Of a stretch of 64,000 nucleotides of DNA, positions 45,867 through 54,859 are shown one piece after another. The translations under genes and the position numbers were made by a program. Numbering within the stretch: the stretch's first letter is position 1; each line of letters opens with the position of its first letter. Where the stretch lies: the NCBI RefSeq assembly GCF_937127095.1, contig NZ_CAKZLP010000054.1:248001-312000 (forward strand), given 5' to 3'. The notes below the pieces were generated by a model, which saw nothing but the letters and a program-made list of their open reading frames with translations, made no database searches and was not told the DNA's origin. The stretch is from an uncultured Amphritea sp. (GTDB lineage Bacteria; Pseudomonadota; Gammaproteobacteria; Pseudomonadales; Balneatricaceae).

Positions 45867-47020
45867 TGTTCAATACTCCACGCTATTTTTTTTTGAGTAG
45901 GGATGTACTCACTCAGAAACCGAGCAAGTTCACATAAAACTTCGTCTTCGCCCTTCCGCCCTACCAATTGAAGTCCGACAGGACGATGGTTCTGAGTCTC
46001 AAGAGGCAGGGAGAGAGCCGGATGGCCAGACAGATTAAAAGGACGTACCAGAGCAGAGATGCTCAGATCGATTTTGCCCGCGAGAGCATCTGTCAGGCTC
46101 ATCGGAAACGAGGGAAGTGTTGGTAAGACGAGCGCACTGACCTGCTGCAGCGCCTCATCTACCTGATGGGTAAACTGTTTACGGACAATTTCAGCGTCTC
46201 TCAACTGATCGTCAGTGGTATTCGCCGCGTTGACTAAGCGCTGTGCAACATCCTCACCGACTTTACCGGTTTCAAGCAGATGACCGCAGGCTCGCCAGGT
46301 TTCCGCATTAATCACCACCATTCCGGCAGTAAACGCATCTGCGAAAAAGGGTAAGGTGATCCGCTCTATCTCAATACCTGAGCGTTCTAAAAGACGGGTA
46401 ACGGTTTCAGATATAAGAGAGTCTGCCTGGACATCAACCAGTCCCAGACGGATATTTTTCAGCGCATCGGGCATGGTAAAAGTGGAATCAATGGCCTGCA
46501 TTCCCGTGATCAGCATATCAGCGGAAGCAGCAAAAACACCCACAGAGTCAAGGGTTGTCTCAGCGGGGAGAACACCCCGGCGACTGACACGGCCAAAGGT
46601 TGGCTTCAGGCCGTAAACACCACAGCAGGCTGCGGGAACCCTAATTGAACCACCAGTGTCCGTCCCAATAGCGAAATCAGCCTGACCCGCAGCAACTGCG
46701 ACAGCCGATCCACTGGAAGAACCACCGGGAATCAGATCCGGATAGTAAAAGTTAACCGGTGTTCCAGCCCAGTGATTTACCCCAGTCATGCCATAGGCCA
46801 GTTCATGCAGATTGGTTTTACCCACTAACTGACAACCGGCATTTAAAACAGCGTTAACAACGTCCGCATTCTCTTGCGCTGGCAGAGCACCTTCAAGCGC
46901 CTGACATCCGGCGATAGTCGGTAAGCCCTGCACATCAACAGTATCTTTCACTGCCACAAGGTAACCATCGCCACCCTGGGAAATACGCTGAGAGAAAATA
47001 GACATATCCAAGTTACTCAC
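45863..47020 (-). CDS. iacH: IacH, amidase-signature hydrolase
   Basis: 385 residues with the Ser-cisSer-Lys triad: Lys in AVKDTVDV, cis-Ser and nucleophile Ser in GGSSSGSAVAVAAG and TDTGGSIRVPAACCGVYG. It is first in the leftward iacHABICDEF unit, and amidases of this type open the lactam ring of an oxidised indole-acetate intermediate or free indole-acetate from conjugates. The start given is a GTG; an ATG five codons in is possible. The operator-like palindrome lies about 90 bp upstream. Confidence 0.9.
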   Translation of the reverse strand: MSNLDMSIFSQRISQGGDGYLVAVKDTVDVQGLPTIAGCQALEGALPAQENADVVNAVLNAGCQLVGKTNLHELAYGMTGVNHWAGTPVNFYYPDLIPGGSSSGSAVAVAAGQADFAIGTDTGGSIRVPAACCGVYGLKPTFGRVSRRGVLPAETTLDSVGVFAASADMLITGMQAIDSTFTMPDALKNIRLGLVDVQADSLISETVTRLLERSGIEIERITLPFFADAFTAGMVVINAETWRACGHLLETGKVGEDVAQRLVNAANTTDDQLRDAEIVRKQFTHQVDEALQQVSALVLPTLPSFPMSLTDALAGKIDLSISALVRPFNLSGHPALSLPLETQNHRPVGLQLVGRKGEDEVLCELARFLSEYIPTQKKIAWSIEQ

Positions 47021-47085
47021 ATAATTCTTGTTTCAAATCACAATCGATGACCCTGGCGAGTCACGATTATTGATACAGATCAAGA

Positions 47086-47111
47086 ATTATACAATTCACT
47101 TGAAGTGTCAA
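47086..47111 (-). promoter_or_regulatory. Promoter-like region of iacH overlapped by the palindrome
   Basis: On the minus strand TATAAT (47091-47086) is a full -10 match. TTGACA at 47111-47106 is a full -35 match but the gap is 14 bases; shifting the -35 to TAGTTG gives 17. Either way the -35 overlaps the 18-bp palindrome, so a bound repressor would block RNA polymerase. Confidence 0.55.
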
Positions 47112-47125
47112 CTAATTTTAGTTGA
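47108..47125. promoter_or_regulatory. Candidate IacR operator, 18-bp palindrome
   Basis: TCAACTAATTTTAGTTGA is a perfect inverted repeat (8-bp arms, TT centre), the size typical of MarR-family sites. It sits over the iacH promoter and about 170 bp downstream of iacR. A related half site is at 40007. Confidence 0.7.
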
Positions 47126-47294
47126 AATTTCACCTATATTTTTATCAAAGAAAACCTTTTATAAAATAAAATAAATATATTAACCCATATAAATCATAAA
47201 CTTATGATTAAAGCGAACAATAGCCGCTTATAAAAAAATATTCTATGACGGCAAAAAAATATGATGAATTAATTCTAGAAGATGCCGCTATAAA

Positions 47295-47774
47295 CTATTC
47301 AGCAGCCAGATTGATGAAATATCGTCGGAGTAACTCGGTAGATTTTTTGATCTGAGGCTCAGTAAAGCCCTGAAAAGCTTTGGCAAAAACCTTTTTCTCT
47401 GTGGTTTTTAACACAGATTTAACCTGGGTGTATCCCTCCTCAGTGAGAGAAACAACCGCAACACGACCATCCGTTTCGGAAGCATTGACTTCAACCAGGC
47501 CCGCATCCCGCATCCGATAAACAATTTTTGTGATGGTTGGCAGCTTACCTATCGCGTGCTCAGCAATATCAGAAATGCTTAATGGGCCATAGACCCTTAG
47601 CATCATAGCAACACGCCAGCGAGCTATATCCATTCCCAAAGGCTTCAGTGTTTTCTCCATCTCCTTAGCATAGATAGCGTTAACACGGGCAACCCAGTAA
47701 AAAGGAAACTCATTAATATCAAAAAACTGGCTGGATGGGCTGTATTTTTCCAGTTTTGATGAGTGAAATACCAT
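47295..47774 (-). CDS. iacR: IacR, MarR-family regulator
   Basis: A 159-residue MarR-like regulator with the winged helix over about 45-120 (WRVAMMLRVYGPLSISDIAEHA, PTITKIVYRMRDAGLV, DGRVAVVSLTEEGY). In other iac clusters IacR represses the operon and indole-acetate relieves it. GGAG sits six bases before the ATG at 47774; the ATG at 47786 has no clear ribosome site. It is upstream of iacH on the same strand, separated by 274 bp containing the operator and promoter. Confidence 0.9.
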   Translation of the reverse strand: MVFHSSKLEKYSPSSQFFDINEFPFYWVARVNAIYAKEMEKTLKPLGMDIARWRVAMMLRVYGPLSISDIAEHAIGKLPTITKIVYRMRDAGLVEVNASETDGRVAVVSLTEEGYTQVKSVLKTTEKKVFAKAFQGFTEPQIKKSTELLRRYFINLAAE

Positions 47775-47963
47775 AGCAATCTCCATACATCTTACTTATT
47801 GGCTGCGAGCATTCCATGCCCTTGCAATAATTTGGCGCAACCATAACAAATAAACCACAGGCAGACGAGTATAGTAAACTCAATAGAACGATTAATTGAA
47901 ATGTAAACCTTCAGATGTCACTGTGAAAGCCAGATAATTGACCGGATATCTCATATTCAGGCA

Positions 47964-47989
47964 ATAAAAAACCCGGCCAGAGGCCGGGT
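47964..47989 (-). terminator. Terminator of the paa operon
   Basis: The minus strand has ACCCGGCC-TCT-GGCCGGGT followed by six T, 24 bp after the paaE stop. It insulates the paa operon from iacR. Confidence 0.9.
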
Positions 47990-48012
47990 AAAAGGGCATA
48001 CAAAATGAACAA

Positions 48013-49110
48013 TCAGCGCTGATCGAAATCCACTACCACGTTATCGGAGATCGGATGTGCCTGGCAACTGAGGATATAACCGGATTCAATCTCATGTTTC
48101 TCAAGACCATGAGAGATATCCATGTCGACCTCCCCTTCCACCAGCTTACATTTACAGGTAGAACAGACGCCGGCCTTGCAGGAGTATGGAAGATCCAGTC
48201 CATTGTGCATTCCGGCATCAAGGATATTCTCGCCCACCGCAGCCAGATCAAACGTCACTGCCCGGCCATCGGCGCGGACGGTCACTTTGGACATCTTTTC
48301 TTCACCAAACTGTTCTTTACGTTTGGCGGCTTTTTCCAGCATCTCTTTGGAGTCGGCTGAGGAGTTAGCAAACAGCTCGTAATGGATCTGTTCATCGGTC
48401 AGACCTTCCAGACGGAAGCCCCGCGAGATCTCAGACATCATCGACTCAGGACCACAGATAAAGGCATCATCAACCGTTTTAATGTTGATGAGTCCGGCTT
48501 TCTGCAACGCATAACCTTTGGCATTATCGATCCGGCCATTCAGCAGGTCAGCGCCCTGATCCTCATAGTCCATAATATTGATCCACTGAAAGCGGTTCAT
48601 ATAGCGGTTCTTAATGAAGTTCAGCTCATCTTTGAACATGACCGAGTTACTGCGGCGGTTACCGTAGATCAGTGTGACTTTTGAGCCGGGCTCAGTATCC
48701 AGCGCAGATTTAATAACGGAGATCATCGGCGTAATGCCCGATCCCACAGCAATACACATATAGTCTTTGCTGTTTTCAGGGTTCAGTTCGGTATAGAAAC
48801 TACCCTGCGGCGGCATCACTTCGAGTGACATTCCCGGCTTGAAGGTATCGTTGGCAAAATTCGAGAACTTACCGTTCTTAACCCGTTTAATACCCACTCG
48901 CATATGGCCATCATTGACGCCGGAGCAGATCGAATAGGAACGTCGAACCTCTTCGCCGTCAATCGTCGCACGCAGAGTCAGAAACTGCCCCTGTATGAAT
49001 TTGAACTTATCGGTCAGTTCAGCCGGTACTGCAAAGCTTACGCAGATCGCGGTGTCCGTTTCCGGCTGTACATCGGCGATTTTCAGCGTGTAGAAATTGG
49101 TGTCTGACAT
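48013..49110 (-). CDS. paaE: PaaE, reductase of phenylacetyl-CoA epoxidase
   Basis: 365 residues: an FNR-like part with flavin motif RRSYSICSGV (about 54-63), nucleotide site GSGITPMISVI, and a C-terminal plant ferredoxin domain CKAGVCSTCKCKLVEGE. PaaE feeds NADPH electrons to the PaaA di-iron site of the PaaABCDE complex. It is last in the paa operon. Confidence 0.95.
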   Translation of the reverse strand: MSDTNFYTLKIADVQPETDTAICVSFAVPAELTDKFKFIQGQFLTLRATIDGEEVRRSYSICSGVNDGHMRVGIKRVKNGKFSNFANDTFKPGMSLEVMPPQGSFYTELNPENSKDYMCIAVGSGITPMISVIKSALDTEPGSKVTLIYGNRRSNSVMFKDELNFIKNRYMNRFQWINIMDYEDQGADLLNGRIDNAKGYALQKAGLINIKTVDDAFICGPESMMSEISRGFRLEGLTDEQIHYELFANSSADSKEMLEKAAKRKEQFGEEKMSKVTVRADGRAVTFDLAAVGENILDAGMHNGLDLPYSCKAGVCSTCKCKLVEGEVDMDISHGLEKHEIESGYILSCQAHPISDNVVVDFDQR

Positions 49111-49165
49111 GCTTCACCTATTTTTTATATGTTTTTATAAGTTGTTCATCAGAGCTGATTCGGGA

Positions 49166-49705
49166 TCAGATCTTTTTGAAATAATCGAACGGCTCACCGC
49201 AATCATCACACTGAAACAGCGCTTTACAGGCGGTCGAACCAAACTCACTGATTCTGCGGGTATTGCGTGAACTACAATGGGGACAGGCCGCATGAGCCTC
49301 CGGGGTCAGGCCGTCTTCATCCAGCCCGGCATCCTCCGGCGGCGCAATGCCATAGTCCCGCAGTTTTTTGCGCCCCTCAGCGGACATCCACTCGGAGCTC
49401 CAGGCAGGCGAGAGTGACAGCTTGACTCTCGCATCCTGGTAACCATTGTCATTCAGCAGCTGAATCACATCGGTGGTGATATTGTCCATCGCCGGACAGC
49501 CCGAGTAGGTTGGCGTTATGGTGACTGTCACCTGCTCGCCGCTATACTGCACGTCACGCAAAATCCCCAGATCCCAGATACTCAAAGCGGGAATCTCCGG
49601 ATCTTTAATCACATCAAGCAGGTCCCAGAGCGCTTTAACATCAGCAACATTACGCTGTTGCAGACGCTGGTACTGCTCTTCTGGCATCAGTGAGATCTCG
49701 TTCAT
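49166..49705 (-). CDS. paaD: PaaD, phenylacetyl-CoA epoxidase maturation protein
   Basis: A 179-residue protein with an N-terminal DUF59/MIP18-like domain (VIKDPEIPALSIWDLGILRDV, CPAMDNITTDV) and a C-terminal zinc-ribbon tail (CPHCSSRNTRR ... CKALFQCDDCGEPFDYFKKI). The build is that of PaaD, involved in assembling the iron centre. It lies between paaC (6 bp) and paaE. Confidence 0.94.
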   Translation of the reverse strand: MNEISLMPEEQYQRLQQRNVADVKALWDLLDVIKDPEIPALSIWDLGILRDVQYSGEQVTVTITPTYSGCPAMDNITTDVIQLLNDNGYQDARVKLSLSPAWSSEWMSAEGRKKLRDYGIAPPEDAGLDEDGLTPEAHAACPHCSSRNTRRISEFGSTACKALFQCDDCGEPFDYFKKI

Positions 49706-49711
49706 AGCCCG

Positions 49712-50476
49712 TTACCACTTACAACCAGGGTGAGAGCGATGCACAATCTGCATCTCCGTCAACATATGACCAAGGTTCTCGGTGTGATAACCGGTACGAC
49801 CGCCGCGAACAGCCCAGCTTTCCTCAGGAACTTCCAGGGTTGCTTGCATCAGAATATCGGTTACCATCTGTAGCCAGCGATCACGCAGCCCGGCAACATC
49901 AACACCGATACCGGCATCCGCCAGCAACTGTTCGGTCTCATCCATATCGAACATTTCATGGGTATAGCCCCACAGCTGATCTACTGCTTTCTGGGCACGC
50001 TGATGGCTCTCTTCGGTGCCATCACCCAGACGCAGTACCCAGTCGCGGCTACGGCGCAGGTGGTATTTCGTCTCTTTGATCGCCTTAGCGGCAATCGCAG
50101 ACAGAGTTTCATCTTTGGATTGCAGCAGTTCTGGCAGCATCAACGTGTAATAGACATCGGCGAACAGCTGACGCACCTGCGAATAGGCAAAGTCACCTTT
50201 AGGCAGCTCCATCAACAGCAGGTTACGATATTCACGGTCGTTGCGCATGTAGGCAAAATCGTCTTCGTCACGGCCATCATCCGCCAGCTCAGCCGCGTAG
50301 GTATAAAACATCCGCGCCCGACCGATGTAATCCAGAGAGACGTTACCGTAAGCGATATCCTCTTCCAGAAATGGCCCATAACTGACCCATTCGGAGATCC
50401 GGTGGCCCAGTACTACGGAATCATCACCCAGCCGGGTCGTGTATTCCAGAGTTGCTTGTTTAATCTGATCACTCAT
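49712..50476 (-). CDS. paaC: PaaC, structural subunit of phenylacetyl-CoA epoxidase
   Basis: A 254-residue ferritin-like protein (LGDDSVVLGHRISEWVSYGPFLEED, KETKYHLRRSRDWVLRLGDGTEES). PaaC pairs with PaaA as the non-catalytic partner. The ATG at 50476 follows GGGGAGA; an upstream extension of 36 residues in the same frame overlaps paaB and was rejected. Confidence 0.94.
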   Translation of the reverse strand: MSDQIKQATLEYTTRLGDDSVVLGHRISEWVSYGPFLEEDIAYGNVSLDYIGRARMFYTYAAELADDGRDEDDFAYMRNDREYRNLLLMELPKGDFAYSQVRQLFADVYYTLMLPELLQSKDETLSAIAAKAIKETKYHLRRSRDWVLRLGDGTEESHQRAQKAVDQLWGYTHEMFDMDETEQLLADAGIGVDVAGLRDRWLQMVTDILMQATLEVPEESWAVRGGRTGYHTENLGHMLTEMQIVHRSHPGCKW

Positions 50477-50492
50477 ACTCGATTCTCCCCGA

Positions 50493-50786
50493 TCACATGT
50501 TGTTAACTGGGTCAGGCAGAACGTAATAGGTCGCATGACGGTATGGTTTGTCATCACTCGGATCGTAGAAGCAATCCGCATCATCTTCCTGAGACGCGCA
50601 GATATCGCTGGATTTAACCACCCAGATGCTCACGCCTTCGCTACGACGGGTGTAACAATCGCGGGCATATTCCAGCGCCTGCTCATGATCTTCGGCATGC
50701 AGGCTGCCAACATGTTTATGGTCAAGGCCACGCTTGGAACGTACAAACACTTCAAACAGTTCCAGTTTTTCAGTAATGGTTGTCAT
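50493..50786 (-). CDS. paaB: PaaB, small subunit of phenylacetyl-CoA epoxidase
   Basis: 97 residues, close to the usual 95. The family stretch KLELFEVFVRSKRGLDHKHVGSLHA is at the start, and WVVKSSDICAS follows. PaaB bridges two PaaAC pairs in the complex. Gene order paaA-B-C with gaps of 12-16 bp. Confidence 0.96.
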   Translation of the reverse strand: MTTITEKLELFEVFVRSKRGLDHKHVGSLHAEDHEQALEYARDCYTRRSEGVSIWVVKSSDICASQEDDADCFYDPSDDKPYRHATYYVLPDPVNNM

Positions 50787-50798
50787 CTCATCTACCCC

Positions 50799-51743
50799 TT
50801 ATGCCGCATGCTGTGCTTTTTTCGCACGTTTCTTTTCGTTATAGGCTGTAATTGCGTCCCGAACCCATTCACCCTCATCGTGAGCGGCGATATGGTGTTC
50901 TACACGCTGGCGGTTGCAGTGACCGTTGCCATTGATAACACTCCAGAACTCATCCCAGTTCAGATCGCTGCTATCGTAGTGGCCACGCTCTTCATTCCAC
51001 TTTATATTCTTGTCAGGATGTTCAAGACCCAGTACTTCGATCTGCTGAACGGTCTGATCAACAAACTTCTGCCGCAGGTCATCATTGGTTTCACGCTTGA
51101 TCTTCCACTCCATCGACTTTTGCGAGTGAGCAGATTCTGAATCGTGGGGACCAAACATCATCAGTGCGGGCCAGTAAAAACGATCCAGGGCATCCTGAGC
51201 CATCGCTTTTTGCCCTTCTGAGCCTTTAGCCAGTGCCAGCATCGCTTCATAACCCTGACGCTGATGGAACGACTCCTCTTTACAGATACGAATCATGCCG
51301 CGGGAATAGGGGCCATAGGAGGTACGTTGCAGAGACACCTGGTTAACAATCGCCGCACCATCCACCAGCCAGCCAATCGCGCCAACATCTGCCCAGGTAA
51401 GCGTCGGATAGTTGAAGATAGAGGAGTACTTAGCCGCTCCGCTCTGCAACTGCTCAATCATCTCTGAACGGGAGATTCCCAGCGTTTCGCAGGCGCTGTA
51501 TAGATACAGGCCGTGACCCGCTTCATCCTGAATTTTGGATAGCAGAATGGCCTTACGACGCAGAGAGGGCGCTCGGGTTAACCAGTTACCCTCAGGCTGC
51601 ATCCCAATCACTTCGGAATGAGCATGCTGAGAGATCTGCCGAATCAGGTTTTTACGGTACGCATCTGGCATCCAGTCTTTCGGCTCAATTTTCTCTTCCG
51701 CCGAAATCTTGCGCATGAAGTTTTGTTCTTGAGGTGTTGTCAT
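50799..51743 (-). CDS. paaA: PaaA, catalytic di-iron subunit of phenylacetyl-CoA epoxidase
   Basis: 314 residues. The di-iron ligands are visible in helices with [11 protein letters not shown] and [14 protein letters not shown]. PaaA epoxidises the ring of phenylacetyl-CoA. The start at 51743 (ATG) follows GGAGACGAG; an extended frame to 51773 adds ten residues without family match. Confidence 0.96.
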   Translation of the reverse strand: MTTPQEQNFMRKISAEEKIEPKDWMPDAYRKNLIRQISQHAHSEVIGMQPEGNWLTRAPSLRRKAILLSKIQDEAGHGLYLYSACETLGISRSEMIEQLQSGAAKYSSIFNYPTLTWADVGAIGWLVDGAAIVNQVSLQRTSYGPYSRGMIRICKEESFHQRQGYEAMLALAKGSEGQKAMAQDALDRFYWPALMMFGPHDSESAHSQKSMEWKIKRETNDDLRQKFVDQTVQQIEVLGLEHPDKNIKWNEERGHYDSSDLNWDEFWSVINGNGHCNRQRVEHHIAAHDEGEWVRDAITAYNEKKRAKKAQHAA

Positions 51744-51833
51744 TATTCTCGTCTCCACTTCGTTTAAGAGCACTCAACAAAGCTCTTTCGCGATGGCTTT
51801 TACGTTGGCGATCCCGGCAACAGGCCGCCCGCT

Positions 51834-53144
51834 TTATTGGATTTTCGGGCGGTTATCAAATACCCGCTTCGCCTTTCCTTCAGAACGGGGAATAGTCCCC
51901 GGCGGCAGAATTTCAATCTGGGTAGAAATTCCCACTACCGCCTTAATATGATGCGCCAGCTCTTTAGCAGTCTGATCCTGACGGGCACTGGCCGCTTCGC
52001 TATTGAGTTCTACCTTCACCAGCACGGTGTCGAGGTTACCCTGCTTATCCACCACGATCTCATAGTGCGGCGCCAACGCAGCGATCTTCAGAATCTGCTC
52101 TTCGATCTGGGTCGGGAAGACGTTCACCCCGCGGATAATCATCATGTCATCAGAGCGGCCAGTGATCTTATCGATACGCCGCATCGGACGGGCAGTGCCC
52201 GGCAGCAATCGGGTCAGATCGCGGGTACGGTAACGGATAATCGGTAAGGCTTCTTTAGTCAGCGAGGTAAATACCAGCTCACCATACTGGCCATCGGGCA
52301 GCACTTCACCGGTATTCGGGTCGATAATTTCAGGATAGAAATGGTCTTCCCAGATCGTCGGGCCATCTTTGGTTTCGATACACTCCATCGCCACACCCGG
52401 CCCCATTACTTCGGACAAGCCGTAGATGTCGACAGCATCAATCCCCAGACGGTTTTCGATGTTTTTACGCATTTCATCGGTCCAGGGCTCAGCACCAAAG
52501 ATGCCACAGCGCAGTGCCATCTTGTGAGGATCTAACCCCTGACGCTCTATCTCATCGATAATATTGAGCATGTAAGACGGTGTAACCATGATAATGTCAG
52601 GATCGAAGTCGTTCATCAGCTGAACCTGCTTCTCCGTCTGGCCGCCGGACATCGGAATCACCGTACAACCGAGACGCTCAGCGCCGTAGTGGGCACCCAT
52701 ACCGCCGGTAAATAAACCGTAACCGTAAGAGATATGCACCTTATCGCCTGCATGGCCGCCAGCGGCACGGATAGAACGCGCCACCACATCCGCCCAGACA
52801 TTGATATCATTCTGGGTGTAACCCACGACGGTTGGCTTACCCGTGGTACCAGAAGACGCATGCACCCGCACCACGTCGGTCATCGGCACCGCAAAGGAGT
52901 TAAACGGATAGGCATCTCGCAGATACGCTTTGGTGGTAAACGGAAAACGCTGCAGATCATCCAGCTGCTTCAACTCGAAGGGATGAACATCATGCTGGTC
53001 GCATAGTTTTTTATACGCCGGAACATTATTGTAGGCGTGTGCAATACTCCACTGCATACGCACTAGCTGCAGAGCTCGCAGCTCATCAATGCTGGCGGTT
53101 TCAATGGGATCAAGCGCCCGACGGGGATGCTTATCATATTTCAT
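51834..53144 (-). CDS. paaK: Phenylacetate-CoA ligase PaaK
   Basis: 436 residues. The AMP-binding loop is HASSGTTGKPTVVGYT (about 94-109), and IYGLSEVMGPGVAMEC and YRTRDLTRLLPG follow. PaaK activates phenylacetate to its CoA thioester, the entry step of the paa pathway. It is second in the operon, after paaJ. Confidence 0.96.
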   Translation of the reverse strand: MKYDKHPRRALDPIETASIDELRALQLVRMQWSIAHAYNNVPAYKKLCDQHDVHPFELKQLDDLQRFPFTTKAYLRDAYPFNSFAVPMTDVVRVHASSGTTGKPTVVGYTQNDINVWADVVARSIRAAGGHAGDKVHISYGYGLFTGGMGAHYGAERLGCTVIPMSGGQTEKQVQLMNDFDPDIIMVTPSYMLNIIDEIERQGLDPHKMALRCGIFGAEPWTDEMRKNIENRLGIDAVDIYGLSEVMGPGVAMECIETKDGPTIWEDHFYPEIIDPNTGEVLPDGQYGELVFTSLTKEALPIIRYRTRDLTRLLPGTARPMRRIDKITGRSDDMMIIRGVNVFPTQIEEQILKIAALAPHYEIVVDKQGNLDTVLVKVELNSEAASARQDQTAKELAHHIKAVVGISTQIEILPPGTIPRSEGKAKRVFDNRPKIQ

Positions 53145-53249
53145 AACTTTGCTCGTCCTGTCTTTTTATATTGCAGTACTCAGAACATTTAAAAATCAAC
53201 CCGCCAGGCATTCGGTCCTGCGCAGGGCTGATCAACGTGTCACACAGAA

Positions 53250-54458
53250 TTACACGCGTTCAATGATCATCGCGATACCCTGCCCTACACCTATACACAT
53301 AGTACAGAGCGCATAGCGACCACCAGTGCGATGTAACTGATACATCGCAGTCATCACCAAACGGGCACCACTGGCACCCAGAGGATGCCCCAACGATATA
53401 GCGCCACCATTCGGATTGACATGGGCTGCATCATCGGCCAGTCCCAGATCACGCATGACCGCCAGCCCCTGAGACGCAAACGCCTCATTAAGTTCGATAA
53501 CATCCATCTGATCCAGCGTCAGTCCAGTATTAGCCAGCACTTTTTTGGTTGCTGGCGATGGGCCAAAGCCCATAATACGCGGCGCCAGACCCGCCGTTGC
53601 CATACCGACAATCCGGGCTTTCGGCGTCAAGCCATATTTATCCGCCGCCGATTTAGACGCGATCAGCAGCGCACAGGCACCATCATTCACTCCGGATGCG
53701 TTACCGGCGGTGACTGAACCACCTTCACGAAACGGTGCTTTCAGTTTAGACAGATCTGCCAAAGTTGTTGACGCCCGGGGATGTTCATCGGTATCAACCA
53801 CCAATGGTTCACCTTTACGCTGTGGAATCACCACCGGTACGATCTCTTGCTCAAACAGGCCACTGGCCATTGCTGCGGCGGTTTTCTGCTGACTGCGCAA
53901 AGCAAACAGATCCTGATCTTCGCGGGAAATATTAAACTCTTCGGCGACGTTTTCAGCCGTTTCCGGCATGCTATCCACGCCATACTCAGCCTTCATCTTT
54001 TTATTGATAAAGCGCCAGCCAATGGTGGTGTCATAGAGGCCGTTGGGGGTGCGACTGAACGCTGACTCCGCTTTACCCATAACAAAGGGCGCACGGGACA
54101 TCGATTCACAGCCACCGGCGATCATCAGCTCAGTTTCACCGGCTTTAATAGCGCGTGCCGCCACACCGATGGCGTCCATACCGGAACCACACAAACGGTT
54201 GATCGTCGTGCCAGGGACTTCCGTCGGCATCCCCGCCAGCAATGCTGACATACGCGCGACGTTGCGGTTATCTTCACCGGCCTGGTTGGCATTGCCGTAG
54301 ATAATGTCATCTACCTGAGTCCAGTCCACCTGTGGATTGCGATCCATCAGCGCCTTAATAGGCACCGCACCCAGATCGTCAGCCCGCACAGCAGAAAGTC
54401 CGCCACCATAACGACCAAAAGGCGTACGGATAGCGTCGCAGATATAGGCATCTGTCAT
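53250..54458 (-). CDS. paaJ: 3-oxoadipyl-CoA/3-oxo-5,6-dehydrosuberyl-CoA thiolase PaaJ (PcaF-like)
   Basis: A 402-residue thiolase with the acyl-accepting C90 (NRLCGSGMDAI), the GH motif SLGHPLGASGAR and the second Cys in LCTMCIGVGQG. PaaJ cleaves oxo-acyl-CoA at two points of the lower pathway; PcaF is the equivalent for beta-ketoadipate, and the two cannot be told apart by sequence. Its place as first gene of the paa operon argues for PaaJ. Confidence 0.9.
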   Translation of the reverse strand: MTDAYICDAIRTPFGRYGGGLSAVRADDLGAVPIKALMDRNPQVDWTQVDDIIYGNANQAGEDNRNVARMSALLAGMPTEVPGTTINRLCGSGMDAIGVAARAIKAGETELMIAGGCESMSRAPFVMGKAESAFSRTPNGLYDTTIGWRFINKKMKAEYGVDSMPETAENVAEEFNISREDQDLFALRSQQKTAAAMASGLFEQEIVPVVIPQRKGEPLVVDTDEHPRASTTLADLSKLKAPFREGGSVTAGNASGVNDGACALLIASKSAADKYGLTPKARIVGMATAGLAPRIMGFGPSPATKKVLANTGLTLDQMDVIELNEAFASQGLAVMRDLGLADDAAHVNPNGGAISLGHPLGASGARLVMTAMYQLHRTGGRYALCTMCIGVGQGIAMIIERV

Positions 54459-54859
54459 GTTATGTCCTCATTTTTATTTTCTGGATTCGCTAACCTTTGC
54501 AGCCTGCAGATTGAAAAGTCCTGCAACAGTAAAGCCAGCTATTCCCGTCTCGATTTAATATTACACAATTATAAACAGTTGACAACTTTTATGTATCACT
54601 TTTATCCGATCTACCATCCAAATACCCTGATTACTATCACCATTGTAAGTTTAATAGCGTTTATTAATGAAACCTAATTACTACAAGATAAGCCTTAATT
54701 TGTATCAATGATATTCAGAGTATAGATCGCTGACGTCATAAATAGCAGCACTTACTACGATTGCGAAATCGACACTGATAAACCGCACGCAGGCAAAAAG
54801 ATCTGAAAACAGCGCTAACCGTACTAAACTGTTAACCAGGCGATGTAGGGGGTAAGTCT
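54459..54859. other. Gap paaJ / cyclic-nucleotide-binding protein (401 bp)
   Basis: A divergent AT-rich gap. It contains the paa promoter near 54558-54585. The right half (54600-54859) shows no firm site beyond a GGGGG ribosome site before the gene at 54860, and a TGACGTCA palindrome near 54731-54738 of unknown role. Confidence 0.5.
54558..54585 (-). promoter_or_regulatory. Sigma-70-like promoter of the paa operon
   Basis: On the minus strand, TTGTCA (54585-54580) and TAATAT (54563-54558) are 16 bases apart, about 100 bp upstream of the paaJ ATG. The -35 lies inside the 11-bp palindrome AGTTGACAACT (54577-54587), a possible operator. Confidence 0.6.

Noticed and set aside
47101..47294. AT-rich stretch after iacR as an additional small gene
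   Set aside because: No frame with a ribosome site was seen; it is explained by the iacH promoter and operator.
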